From Candidatus Defluviilinea proxima (lineage in GTDB: Bacteria; Chloroflexota; Anaerolineae; Anaerolineales; Villigracilaceae), in contig JADKIW010000001.1 of NCBI GenBank assembly GCA_016721115.1, positions 4,851,501 through 4,915,500 of the forward strand: 64,000 nucleotides of DNA, given 5' to 3'. This document shows, piece by piece, positions 9,064 to 16,427 of this stretch. The number at the start of each line of letters is the position of its first letter. Positions within the stretch are counted from its first letter, which is position 1. The position numbers were made by a program, and so were the translations under genes. Below the pieces are notes generated by a model. That model was not told the DNA's origin. It saw only the letters and a program-made list of their open reading frames with translations, and did not search any database.

Positions 9064-9624
9064 TTATTGCGCAATAACAGAATCATCGTCCTTGAATTTT
9101 CGCCACTTTATCAAGACTTTCTCGATCCATAGGACTATACCTACAAAAGCATACCCAACTACGAGGCAGATTCCCGCCATGAAAAACCAAACAAAGAGCA
9201 GGCTATATTCAGAACTCCGATATACATCCTTCAGCAGAAGGTTGGAGGCAAATGCCAGATCGTTCATGCGAAGCAATCCGTCAAGGAGATAGTAGATCGA
9301 GTCAGGTACCGCAATAGCAATAGCAGGTATCCCCATGGAGCACGCCAACAATACTGGGGAAAGTAAATACAAACGACGGACATCTTCCAAGCTTTTGCCA
9401 CGTCCCCAGATCAACATCACGATGACCATCCATGTATAGAACGGCCCCCAAATGATCCCTGAAACCCCAAAGAAGGCGATCACTCCCACTACTACTTCAA
9501 GGGAGCTTGGCGTATTAAAAAAGCGATCCAGAATACCGGTCAAAAAAGCGACCGCCAGTGAAATGCACAGCGCAAGATAAGGCAACAAAAGGGATAAGTG
9601 GTGAAACGTCCTGCGGTTCAACAA
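9064..9624 (-). CDS. Hypothetical membrane protein, 4 TM segments
   Basis: The 186-residue protein has four strongly hydrophobic segments (about residues 10-30, 43-72, 88-112 and 140-165) and a short charged C-terminus (KWRKFKDDDS). I do not recognise a family. No ATG is available at the N-terminus and the frame is closed by a TAG just upstream, so TTG 9624 (or TTG 9621) must serve as the start. There is no clear Shine-Dalgarno site. It lies 37 bases downstream of the gene ending at 9662 and could be translated from the same message. Confidence 0.6.
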   Translation of the reverse strand: MLNRRTFHHLSLLLPYLALCISLAVAFLTGILDRFFNTPSSLEVVVGVIAFFGVSGIIWGPFYTWMVIVMLIWGRGKSLEDVRRLYLLSPVLLACSMGIPAIAIAVPDSIYYLLDGLLRMNDLAFASNLLLKDVYRSSEYSLLFVWFFMAGICLVVGYAFVGIVLWIEKVLIKWRKFKDDDSVIAQ

Positions 9625-9661
9625 ATACCGAACCTATTGGGCCGTAATCCGTGTACCAGGT

Positions 9662-10183
9662 TTACTGCAAAGCAAAAGCAACGTGAACCGGACTCACCAA
9701 CATCATCGGCGTATGGACCGGTGGCATCTGAGGCAGGAACGGGTTCACGATCTCCGCATCATAAACGGATAGCCACGATATACGCGCCACCTCAAGGCTG
9801 GTTGAAAGTTCGGAATGGGTCGAGATGCGGATCTTTCCCTTCACAACAAAGGTTCCCATCAAAACCTGCACGTCCTGCATCATACGGTTGGCTTCTGCAG
9901 GGTCATAATCCAAAGTTTCTTCGGTGGGCGGCAGGGTATGGAACCCGATCAGTTGTGAGGTCGGGAAAAAGATCTCAGAAAAAGCTAAAGGCTTGACCGG
10001 CGCCCCACCAAACACGATCACCTGCGGTTTAAGAATGTGCATATAATTCGGCGCACCATCTGTCCGAAGCCAGATATTCACCCGCAAAACACTCTGCTTG
10101 GTCACTACCTCCCCACGCACCAGAGAATCTTGCGTATAAAGCATGACAGGGGTTGTTTTTTCATCAGGTCGCAGTGTATACAT
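9662..10183 (-). CDS. Hypothetical soluble protein
   Basis: The 173-residue protein has no signal peptide or TM segment. It looks like a beta-rich fold: an N-terminal half with RGEVVTKQSVLRVNIWLRT and a C-terminal part that includes VKGKIRISTHSELSTSLEVAR. I recognise no family. ATG 10183 is preceded by GGAGG (minus strand), favouring it over an upstream in-frame codon. It diverges from recJ and probably leads a two-gene unit with the membrane protein ending at 9064. The repeated strand-rich segments suggest a PilZ- or OB-like barrel, but that is only an impression. Confidence 0.65.
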   Translation of the reverse strand: MYTLRPDEKTTPVMLYTQDSLVRGEVVTKQSVLRVNIWLRTDGAPNYMHILKPQVIVFGGAPVKPLAFSEIFFPTSQLIGFHTLPPTEETLDYDPAEANRMMQDVQVLMGTFVVKGKIRISTHSELSTSLEVARISWLSVYDAEIVNPFLPQMPPVHTPMMLVSPVHVAFALQ

Positions 10184-10208
10184 CGTTCCTCCACGCCTGA
10201 TTATACAC

Positions 10209-10238
10209 TTGCCCCATAATTCAATCACAGTTTATACT
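10209..10238 (+). promoter_or_regulatory. Sigma-70-like promoter for recJ
   Basis: TTGCCC (10209-10214) and TATACT (10233-10238) are 18 bases apart, with the likely start about 25 bases before the recJ start codon. Confidence 0.5.
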
Positions 10239-10270
10239 GTAACATCAATTTTCAACTTTGAAATTCTAGT

Positions 10271-11992
10271 ATGGGAATGGACAGACCAATAATGCACAAT
10301 AAACGCTGGGTCATACAGCCTCCGATCACCAACCAAGCCGACGAAGCGCTAGTAAAGTTCCCGTCGATCCTCAAGCAGATCCTTTTTAACCGCGGTTACA
10401 GCACCGATGCCGAAGCGCGCACCTTCCTCAAGGCCGAGCCCAACTCAAACACAGACCCCTTCCAAATGATCGGGATGCAAACCGCCGTGGATCGCATCCA
10501 GTTCGCGCTCGATCATAGCGAGCCCATCGCCATTTACGGCGATTACGATGTGGATGGCGTCACCGCCACCGCATTACTCGTGCAAGCGCTTGAAGGACTT
10601 GGTGCAAATGTACGCGGCTACATTCCAAATCGCTTTGAGGAGGGCTACGGCCTCAACAAAGATGCTCTTGACTCTCTCAAAGCCGACGGCGTCAAACTGG
10701 TCATCACCGTGGATTGTGGCATCCGCTCGCCAGACGAAGCGCTTCATTCTCAAACCATCGGGCTGGATCTGATTATCAGTGACCACCACCACCCCGACGG
10801 CTTAAACCTGCCCCCTGCCCTTGCCGTCATCAACCCCAAACAACACGGCGATCCATATCCAGATAAAGAATTGGCTGGCGTTGGTATCGCTTACAAAATT
10901 GCCGAAGCACTTTTCGGTCTTCGGTCATCAACTGTCAGCTTGCAAGACCTTCTTGATCTTGTTGCCCTCGGCACCGTCGCAGACCTGGCTCCACTGGTCG
11001 GCGAGAATCGCATCCTCGTTCGCAGAGGACTCAAGCAGATCCGCGAAACTAAACGACAGGGACTTTTCTCCCTCGCCGGTGTTGCAGATACAAAACTCGA
11101 AAAGATCACCGCAGGTAACATCGGCTTCATGCTTGGGCCGCGCCTCAACGCCTCCGGCAGGCTCGAATCGGCACTCGCCTCTTTTGAATTGCTCACCACA
11201 ACCGACTTCATGAAAGCCGGTCAACTCGCGCAACAACTCGATGTGCAAAACCGCCATCGGCAGACTATCACCAAATCCATGCAGGCGCAGGCCGAAGAGA
11301 TCGCCATGAGCGAAGACCCCGAAGCCTTTCTGCTCTTCGCCGCACACGAAAGCTTCAACCCTGGCGTTGTTGGTCTGGCCGCCTCACGTCTCACTGAAAC
11401 CTATTACCGCCCCTCCATCGTCGCCGCAAAGGGACCGGAAGAAACTCGCGGATCTTGTCGCTCCATCCCAGAGTTCCACATCACCGATGCGCTCGACCTG
11501 TGCAAGGATCTACTCGTCCGCCATGGAGGCCATGCCGCCGCCGCAGGGTTCACAGTCAAAAACGAAAACCTGCCAGAGTTCGTTACACGCTTGAAAGCGA
11601 TCGCCAAAGAGCAGCTCGAGGGTAAAGACCTCCGTCAGACTCTCACAGCAGATATCGAGGTGTCACTCGAAGAGATGAATTTCGAAGTGTTGAAACATCT
11701 CAATTACCTTGAACCAACCGGTTATGGGAATCCAGACGCGGTCTTTGTCGCCAGAGATGTGCGAGTCAAATCATCGCGCACAGTCGGCGCCGATGGCAGG
11801 CATCTCAAATTATCCGTTGAAGATTCGCGTGGCGCATCCTATGATTGCATCGGTTTCCGCTTGGGAGGTCTGCAGTCATCCCTGCCACCGCGCGTGGATG
11901 TGATGTTCACGCTCGAAGCCAACGAATGGAACGGCCGCAGTACATTGCAGTTGAACTTAAAGGATTTGAAAGCTTCTGGTGTTCCCGATTGA
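10271..11992 (+). CDS. recJ: Single-stranded-DNA-specific exonuclease RecJ
   Basis: RecJ degrades single-stranded DNA 5' to 3' in recombination and mismatch repair. The 573-residue length is normal. DHH-family motifs are in order: YGDYDVDGVTA (about residues 89-99), VDCGI (about 150), SDHHHPDG (about 172), the PRLNASGRL loop (about 295), the DHHA1-type segment with HGGHAAAAGFTV (about 418), and a C-terminal OB-like domain. ATG 10271 gives a short extra N-terminus; ATG 10292 is an alternative. It appears to be transcribed from its own promoter in the divergent gap upstream. Nothing is missing from the catalytic set. Confidence 0.95.
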   Translation: MGMDRPIMHNKRWVIQPPITNQADEALVKFPSILKQILFNRGYSTDAEARTFLKAEPNSNTDPFQMIGMQTAVDRIQFALDHSEPIAIYGDYDVDGVTATALLVQALEGLGANVRGYIPNRFEEGYGLNKDALDSLKADGVKLVITVDCGIRSPDEALHSQTIGLDLIISDHHHPDGLNLPPALAVINPKQHGDPYPDKELAGVGIAYKIAEALFGLRSSTVSLQDLLDLVALGTVADLAPLVGENRILVRRGLKQIRETKRQGLFSLAGVADTKLEKITAGNIGFMLGPRLNASGRLESALASFELLTTTDFMKAGQLAQQLDVQNRHRQTITKSMQAQAEEIAMSEDPEAFLLFAAHESFNPGVVGLAASRLTETYYRPSIVAAKGPEETRGSCRSIPEFHITDALDLCKDLLVRHGGHAAAAGFTVKNENLPEFVTRLKAIAKEQLEGKDLRQTLTADIEVSLEEMNFEVLKHLNYLEPTGYGNPDAVFVARDVRVKSSRTVGADGRHLKLSVEDSRGASYDCIGFRLGGLQSSLPPRVDVMFTLEANEWNGRSTLQLNLKDLKASGVPD

Positions 11993-12054
11993 TCGCTCTG
12001 CAACCAATCTCCTACAAGGGCGTATATGAAGTGAAATCGTTTTAGGAGAAACTC

Positions 12055-12585
12055 ATGAACACACAACAAAAACCCACCCTCATCCTTGTCATTGCATGGA
12101 TGACCCTCGCAAGCGGTATCGTCAACCTGTTTTGGGGCTTTGCCGCATCAGGCGCTGTGCTCGCAACCGTTGTCGGTATTATCTGCACGCCGCTTACCAT
12201 TCTGCCAACCATCCTGGGCGTCTTTGAACTGATCTACGCCGCCAAGCTTTTCAGCAATCCACCGCAAACCGTAAAGCCATCCACGAATATCGCGATCTTC
12301 GAAGTTGCATCCGTCCTCACATTCAATGTCTTCTCAATGGCTGTCGGTATTCTCTCATTGGTCTTTTACAATGACGCTGTGGTCAAGGATTACTTCGCAC
12401 GCCTGAATGGGACTCTTGCACCTGAACCTGTCACTCCTCCCGCGCCCGCCTCACTACCGGACCCTGAGCCTGCTCCCGTTATCGAGGAACCTATTCCTCC
12501 ACTGATGGAGGAAGCGCCAGTACCTGCTCCTGAAGAGACGCCCGAAAAGCCAAAACGCGCCCCACGTAAAATCGCGAAAAACTAA
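12055..12585 (+). CDS. Hypothetical membrane protein with Pro/Glu-rich tail
   Basis: The 176-residue protein has three or four hydrophobic segments in residues 8-108, arranged like small DUF4064-type tetraspan proteins. A tail from about residue 120 is dominated by Pro, Glu and Ala and ends in a basic KPKRAPRKIAKN segment. The family assignment is uncertain. AGGAG lies 8 bases before ATG 12055. It is 62 bases after recJ and ends at a strong terminator, so it may be co-transcribed with recJ or have its own promoter. The basic end after the acidic tail could be a nucleic-acid or phospholipid contact; this is speculation. Confidence 0.7.
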   Translation: MNTQQKPTLILVIAWMTLASGIVNLFWGFAASGAVLATVVGIICTPLTILPTILGVFELIYAAKLFSNPPQTVKPSTNIAIFEVASVLTFNVFSMAVGILSLVFYNDAVVKDYFARLNGTLAPEPVTPPAPASLPDPEPAPVIEEPIPPLMEEAPVPAPEETPEKPKRAPRKIAKN

Positions 12586-12600
12586 TTTACTGTGCAAACC

Positions 12601-12634
12601 AAAACGCCCCGAAAAAATTTCGGGGCGTTTTCTT
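12601..12634 (+). terminator. Intrinsic terminator
   Basis: AAAACGCCCCGAAA and TTTCGGGGCGTTTT form a 14-bp stem with a 3-base loop and a T run. Confidence 0.92.
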
Positions 12635-12707
12635 ATATCCGTAGCTCGGTTTACCAGATTATGTGACAGCTTGTAAGTTCAGATACAATAAACGGGAAAG
12701 GGAACCA

Positions 12708-14048
12708 ATGAAAAGAACAATATCTATCTCTCAATTGATGTTGGCCGTCATCATCCTGGTATCAACAGGAGGATGCAGTCTTTTCCCGAAAGATGAACGT
12801 CCCAACATCTTCATCATCGTCACAGATGATCAACGTCTCGACACGATGGAATACATGCCCGAAACTCAATCCCAAATATTCGATCAGGGCGTGACCTTTA
12901 ACAACGGATTTGTGACCACACCGTTATGTTGTCCAAGCCGTGCCAGCATACTAACTGGAATGTACGCACACAATCACAACGTTCGAGAAAATGACGATAA
13001 GCTAAAGTACACCACTTTCATGGAAGTACTGCACAGGAACGGATACTATACCGGGCTGGTCGGCAAGTATCTCAACACCTGGAAAGGTGAACCACGCCCT
13101 GAGTATGATTACTGGGTTTCGTATGCCAATGGCGAAACGCGCTACTACAACCCCCGCCTGAACATCAACGGCGAATGGAAACGCCTACAGGGACAATACG
13201 TTACTTATGCGCTTGGCGATTATGCAATTGAGTTTTTGAACAAAGCAACGACACAAAGAAAACCTTTTGTTCTCTTGTTTACACCGAATGCCCCCCACCT
13301 CCCCAGCACACCTGCCAAGGAAGATGAAGGTCTTTTGCTAGACCTGCCGCCGTCCCGTCCACCTAGTTTCAACGAAACAGATATATCCGATAAACCAGCC
13401 TGGCTGGCAAACCGTCCATTGCTGAGCGATAACGATATCCAAGAAGTGGATACACACAGACGTGATGCGCTACTCACCCTCATTTCCCTTGACCGCACCA
13501 TCGGCAAGATCATGACCGCGCTAAAAGATACTGGCGAGTTGGATAACACGTTGATCATCTTTATTTCAGACAACGGAGAATTCTGGGGAGAACACAGGTT
13601 CAACAATGTCAAGAACCGTTACTACGAGGAGAATGTCCACGTTCCGTTTGCGATTCGATATCCACCACTTATCCCAACACCGTATACTGAAAACAAACTT
13701 GTCGCCAACATTGATATCGCTCCAACCGTCTTTGACTTGGCCGGTATTCCCATTCCAGCCTCCATGGACGGTGAATCCATGCTCAAGTTGCTCAAACACG
13801 AGGGAACCTGGCGTGATTACCTGCTTCTCGAAGGCGGGGTTCGAGATGGCAGTTATGTAGGCGTGCGATCCGAACGGTATTTTTATGGTGAGAACGATAC
13901 CTACCCAGAATTCTATGATCTACAAGAAGACCCTTTTCAACTGGAAAATCTCATCAACCACCCAGAATACCAGGACATGATCGCTCAATACAAAACCATC
14001 ATGGATGACATCGCACAACCCAAGATCGTTCCCACGGTCACCCCATAA
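12708..14048 (+). CDS. Lipoprotein sulfatase (first of two)
   Basis: This 446-residue exported sulfatase should hydrolyse sulfate esters, for example on sulfated glycans, outside the membrane. The signal peptide ends in STGGC, giving lipidation at Cys23. The alkaline-phosphatase-like core starts PNIFIIVTDDQR (metal Asp pair). The formylglycine motif CCPSRASILTG has the modifiable Cys at about residue 74 and matches C-x-P-S-R. A second metal site, ISDNGEFWGEH, is near residue 290. ATG 12708 follows GGGAAAGGGA and is preferred to an upstream in-frame start lacking a Shine-Dalgarno site. A close paralog follows 16 bases later. No sulfatase-maturing enzyme is in the window. Confidence 0.93.
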   Translation: MKRTISISQLMLAVIILVSTGGCSLFPKDERPNIFIIVTDDQRLDTMEYMPETQSQIFDQGVTFNNGFVTTPLCCPSRASILTGMYAHNHNVRENDDKLKYTTFMEVLHRNGYYTGLVGKYLNTWKGEPRPEYDYWVSYANGETRYYNPRLNINGEWKRLQGQYVTYALGDYAIEFLNKATTQRKPFVLLFTPNAPHLPSTPAKEDEGLLLDLPPSRPPSFNETDISDKPAWLANRPLLSDNDIQEVDTHRRDALLTLISLDRTIGKIMTALKDTGELDNTLIIFISDNGEFWGEHRFNNVKNRYYEENVHVPFAIRYPPLIPTPYTENKLVANIDIAPTVFDLAGIPIPASMDGESMLKLLKHEGTWRDYLLLEGGVRDGSYVGVRSERYFYGENDTYPEFYDLQEDPFQLENLINHPEYQDMIAQYKTIMDDIAQPKIVPTVTP

Positions 14049-14064
14049 ACATTCAGGAGAACTC

Positions 14065-15408
14065 ATGCAAAGAAAAACAACTCTTTTTCTTCAATACGCA
14101 CTAACAATTCTCATTCTTCTCTCCACAGGGAGTTGTGGTCTGCTTCCGAAAGATGAACGCCCGAACTTCCTCGTCATCATCACAGATGACCAGCGCTTCG
14201 ACACCATGGAATACATGCCCAACACGCAGAAATTGATCTTCGATCAGGGCGTTACTTTCTCAAGCGGATATATCACCACGCCATTCTGCTGTCCGAGCCG
14301 CGCCAGCATTATGACTGGGCTGTATGCACACGACCATTATGTTCATGTCAACACAGACAAGCTCTACCTACCAACATTGATCGATGATCTACACAAAAAC
14401 GGATACTACACCGGCCTGGTCGGAAAATACCTGAATTCATGGGACGGAGAAAAACGCCAAGAGTTCGACTACTGGGTTTCCTTTTATGGCGGGACAGTTC
14501 CCACTTATTACGACCCTAATTTAAACATCAACGGCAAATGGGAAAAGAAGACCGGGTACATGACTTACCTGTTTGAAGATTACGCCAAGCAATATCTCGA
14601 TCAGGCCACCAAGCAAAGAAAACCCTTCCTATTGTTCTTTACTCCCAATGCGCCTCATGCACCATATACGCCTTTGAAAGAAGATAAAGAACTATACCCA
14701 GATCTGCCCCCACATCGTCCACCAAACTTTAATGAGGCAGATAACTCTGACAAACCGGCATCCATTGCCGGGAAGCCGCTACTCTCAGAAGGTGATATCA
14801 CAACAATAGACAACACCCGCAGGAGGCAGATACTGACTCTTACAGCGTTGGATCGCTCGATTGGTGCGATCATGAAAAAGTTGGAGGAGACTGGCGAGCT
14901 TGATAATACAGTTGTTATCTTCCTCTCAGATAACGGCATGCACTGGGGCGAGCACCGCATGAACGTCAAAAGTACGGCCTATGAAGAAGTGGTCAAAGTT
15001 CCGTTTGCAATACGGTATCCTGCGCTGATTCCTACACCATATGTGGAAAACAAGATCGTGGCAAACATCGATATTGCTCCCACGATCTACGAGCTTTCCA
15101 AAACAAAGCCGCCCAAAGTCATGGACGGGTTATCACTGATCCCATTGCTGAATGGCAACACAGACTGGCGAACATCCATTTTGCTGGAGGCCTGGCCCGA
15201 GCGTGGACATTGGACCGCCGTCCACACCAGTGACGCCGTATACATTGAAACTGACAACGACCTTTCGGAATTTTACGATCTCAAAGTTGACCCTTACGAA
15301 ATGGATAACGCCATCAACGACCCAAAATACCAGTCCACGATCAATGAGTTGAAACAGATACTGCAAAAGGAAAAAGAGCCCAAACTCTCACCACCTGAAG
15401 AAAAGTGA
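14065..15408 (+). CDS. Lipoprotein sulfatase (second of two)
   Basis: The 447-residue paralog of the preceding sulfatase has the same organisation: signal peptide with STGSC (Cys24), KDERPNFLVIITDDQR at the start of the catalytic domain, CCPSRASIMTG with the formylglycine Cys at about residue 75, and LSDNGMHWGEH near residue 292. The ATG at 14065 follows CAGGAG. The gene is 16 bases behind its neighbour, so the pair is an operon born by tandem duplication. The two differ mainly in the loops after the active site, which may mean different sulfated substrates. The true substrates cannot be told from sequence alone. Confidence 0.93.
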   Translation: MQRKTTLFLQYALTILILLSTGSCGLLPKDERPNFLVIITDDQRFDTMEYMPNTQKLIFDQGVTFSSGYITTPFCCPSRASIMTGLYAHDHYVHVNTDKLYLPTLIDDLHKNGYYTGLVGKYLNSWDGEKRQEFDYWVSFYGGTVPTYYDPNLNINGKWEKKTGYMTYLFEDYAKQYLDQATKQRKPFLLFFTPNAPHAPYTPLKEDKELYPDLPPHRPPNFNEADNSDKPASIAGKPLLSEGDITTIDNTRRRQILTLTALDRSIGAIMKKLEETGELDNTVVIFLSDNGMHWGEHRMNVKSTAYEEVVKVPFAIRYPALIPTPYVENKIVANIDIAPTIYELSKTKPPKVMDGLSLIPLLNGNTDWRTSILLEAWPERGHWTAVHTSDAVYIETDNDLSEFYDLKVDPYEMDNAINDPKYQSTINELKQILQKEKEPKLSPPEEK

Positions 15409-15504
15409 TATTACCCAAAAGAGGGCGCTCTTCCTCTTGACTTTGGCCCCTCTAAACCGTAGAATCAAATCACAATATAACGGGCAGCAGGGAAGATGCT
15501 CTTA

Positions 15505-15600
15505 AGACCTGACATGTCTCCGCAAAAGGTTGGTTGATCATAACCTATGTCTATGCGGAGACAGAAAAAGAACGAATACACACTAAGACATGTCAGGTCT
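15505..15600. repeat. Long palindrome with AGACCTGAC ends (copy a), abutting the glycine riboswitch
   Basis: AGACCTGACATGTCT (15505-15519) and AGACATGTCAGGTCT (15586-15600) are exact 15-bp inverted repeats. Inside them, TGTCTCCGCA (15515-15524) and TGCGGAGACA (15554-15563) form a second, overlapping stem, so the two hairpins exclude each other in part. The AGACCTGAC end also occurs at 38041 and 50833. Confidence 0.8.
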
Positions 15601-15845
15601 ACTAAGAGAGCCGAAGGTGCAAATCTGGGAACAAGGCGAGCCCAGATGAATCTCTCAGGCAAAAGGACCCTGTACCTGACCAAACTCTGGAAAATTCTCC
15701 GCAGAAAATCACTGCGAGGAATACCGACGGTGTAAAGTTTCAGTCTGCTAGTCCGATAGTCTGCTAGTCTTCGAGTCCACCAGACGAGAAGGCCAAAGAC
15801 AAGAAGACCAAAAGACTACACTAATCTCTCAGGTCCACTTACAGA
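15600..15845 (+). promoter_or_regulatory. Tandem glycine riboswitch
   Basis: Conserved glycine-aptamer segments appear twice. The first (15600-15692) has AGAGAGCCGAAGGTGCAA, then CTCTCAGGCAAAAGGAC and ACTCTGGA. The second (about 15693-15845) has ATACCGACGGTGTAAAG, then ATCTCTCAGGTCCA. It sits directly upstream of gcvH-gcvPA-gcvPB, the classic target, and is followed by a terminator hairpin, fitting an ON switch in which glycine prevents termination. The second aptamer has an enlarged, low-complexity arm (about 15740-15825) with the 12-mer AGTCTGCTAGTC repeated. Confidence 0.9.
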
Positions 15846-15876
15846 GGCGCATGGATAGTTTCCGTGCGCCTTTTTG
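15845..15876 (+). terminator. Expression-platform terminator of the glycine riboswitch
   Basis: AGGCGCATGG and CCGTGCGCCT pair around ATAGTTT and are followed by TTTTT. Its left arm directly follows the end of aptamer 2, as expected for a transcription attenuator. Confidence 0.85.
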
Positions 15877-15894
15877 ATTCGCCCATCCCCCACA

Positions 15895-15947
15895 TGGAAT
15901 CCAGAAGCTTGCCTCTGGAATTTACAACAGCAAGCTGTTGGATTCCA
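15895..15947. repeat. Three-way-junction-like palindrome before gcvH
   Basis: TGGAATCCA (15895-15903) and TGGATTCCA (15939-15947) form an outer stem. CCAGA/TCTGG and CAACAG/CTGTTG form two inner hairpins, and loop segments AGCTTGC and GCAAGCT are mutually complementary. It ends about 14 bases before the gcvH Shine-Dalgarno site. Confidence 0.6.
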
Positions 15948-15974
15948 AACATAACCCAAAGGAGATATAGAACA

Positions 15975-16352
15975 ATGAACACCCCTGCCAACTTGAAATA
16001 CACCAAATCCGATGAATGGTTCGACCCTGCCACTGGTAAAGTAGGTATTACCGATTACGCCCAGTCACAACTTTCCGATATTGTTTTCGTGGAAATCCTC
16101 GTGGACGAGGGTGACACCATCGAAGCGGGCAAGGCAATTGCTTCGGTAGAGTCAGTTAAAGCTTCGGCTGAGATCTATGCTCCCGCAGGCGGAAAAGTGG
16201 TTGCTGTGAACAAAGGACTTGCAGACAAACCTGAAGCCATCAACACAGATGCCTTCGGCGAAGCATGGATGATCCAATTCGAGGGCGGTTCCGCTGGCGA
16301 TGTGATGGATGCCGCGGCGTATGAGAAGTATTGCAAAGAAAGAAGTCATTAG
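15975..16352 (+). CDS. gcvH: Glycine cleavage system H protein
   Basis: GcvH carries the lipoyl arm that takes the aminomethyl group from glycine decarboxylase to the T protein. The 125-residue length is normal. The lipoylation site is Lys62 in SVESVKASAEI, in the expected beta-hairpin, and EWFDPATGKVGITDYAQ at the N-terminus is typical. ATG 15975 follows AAGGAGATATAG; a long upstream in-frame extension would run back into the riboswitch terminator and is rejected. It is the first gene of gcvH-gcvPA-gcvPB under the glycine riboswitch. A gcvT gene is absent from this cluster and must be elsewhere. Confidence 0.95.
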   Translation: MNTPANLKYTKSDEWFDPATGKVGITDYAQSQLSDIVFVEILVDEGDTIEAGKAIASVESVKASAEIYAPAGGKVVAVNKGLADKPEAINTDAFGEAWMIQFEGGSAGDVMDAAAYEKYCKERSH

Positions 16353-16415
16353 CATTCAGCTATTAGCGTTTAGCGAAGGCTAAAAGCCAACAGCTAAGAG
16401 CTAACTGCTAACTGC
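16341..16415. repeat. Short-motif repeat (ATTAGC / GCTAA) between gcvH and gcvPA
   Basis: The gap holds several copies of ATTAGC or TTAGC followed by several of GCTAA or AGCTAA, so the two halves can fold into an imperfect hairpin. It may weaken or process the transcript between gcvH and gcvPA. Confidence 0.6.
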
Positions 16416-16427
16416 TCGGAGCTAAAT

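Noticed and set aside
14005..14064. Longer start for the second sulfatase
   Set aside because: It overlaps the first sulfatase and would put charged residues before the signal peptide; ATG 14065 has a good ribosome site.
15742..15835. Possible CRISPR-like or minisatellite array
   Set aside because: Only one 12-mer is repeated twice, with no regular spacer pattern; it is low-complexity sequence in the second riboswitch aptamer.
15864..15974. N-terminal extension of gcvH back to 15864
   Set aside because: It would start inside the riboswitch terminator; ATG 15975 has a strong ribosome site and normal protein length.
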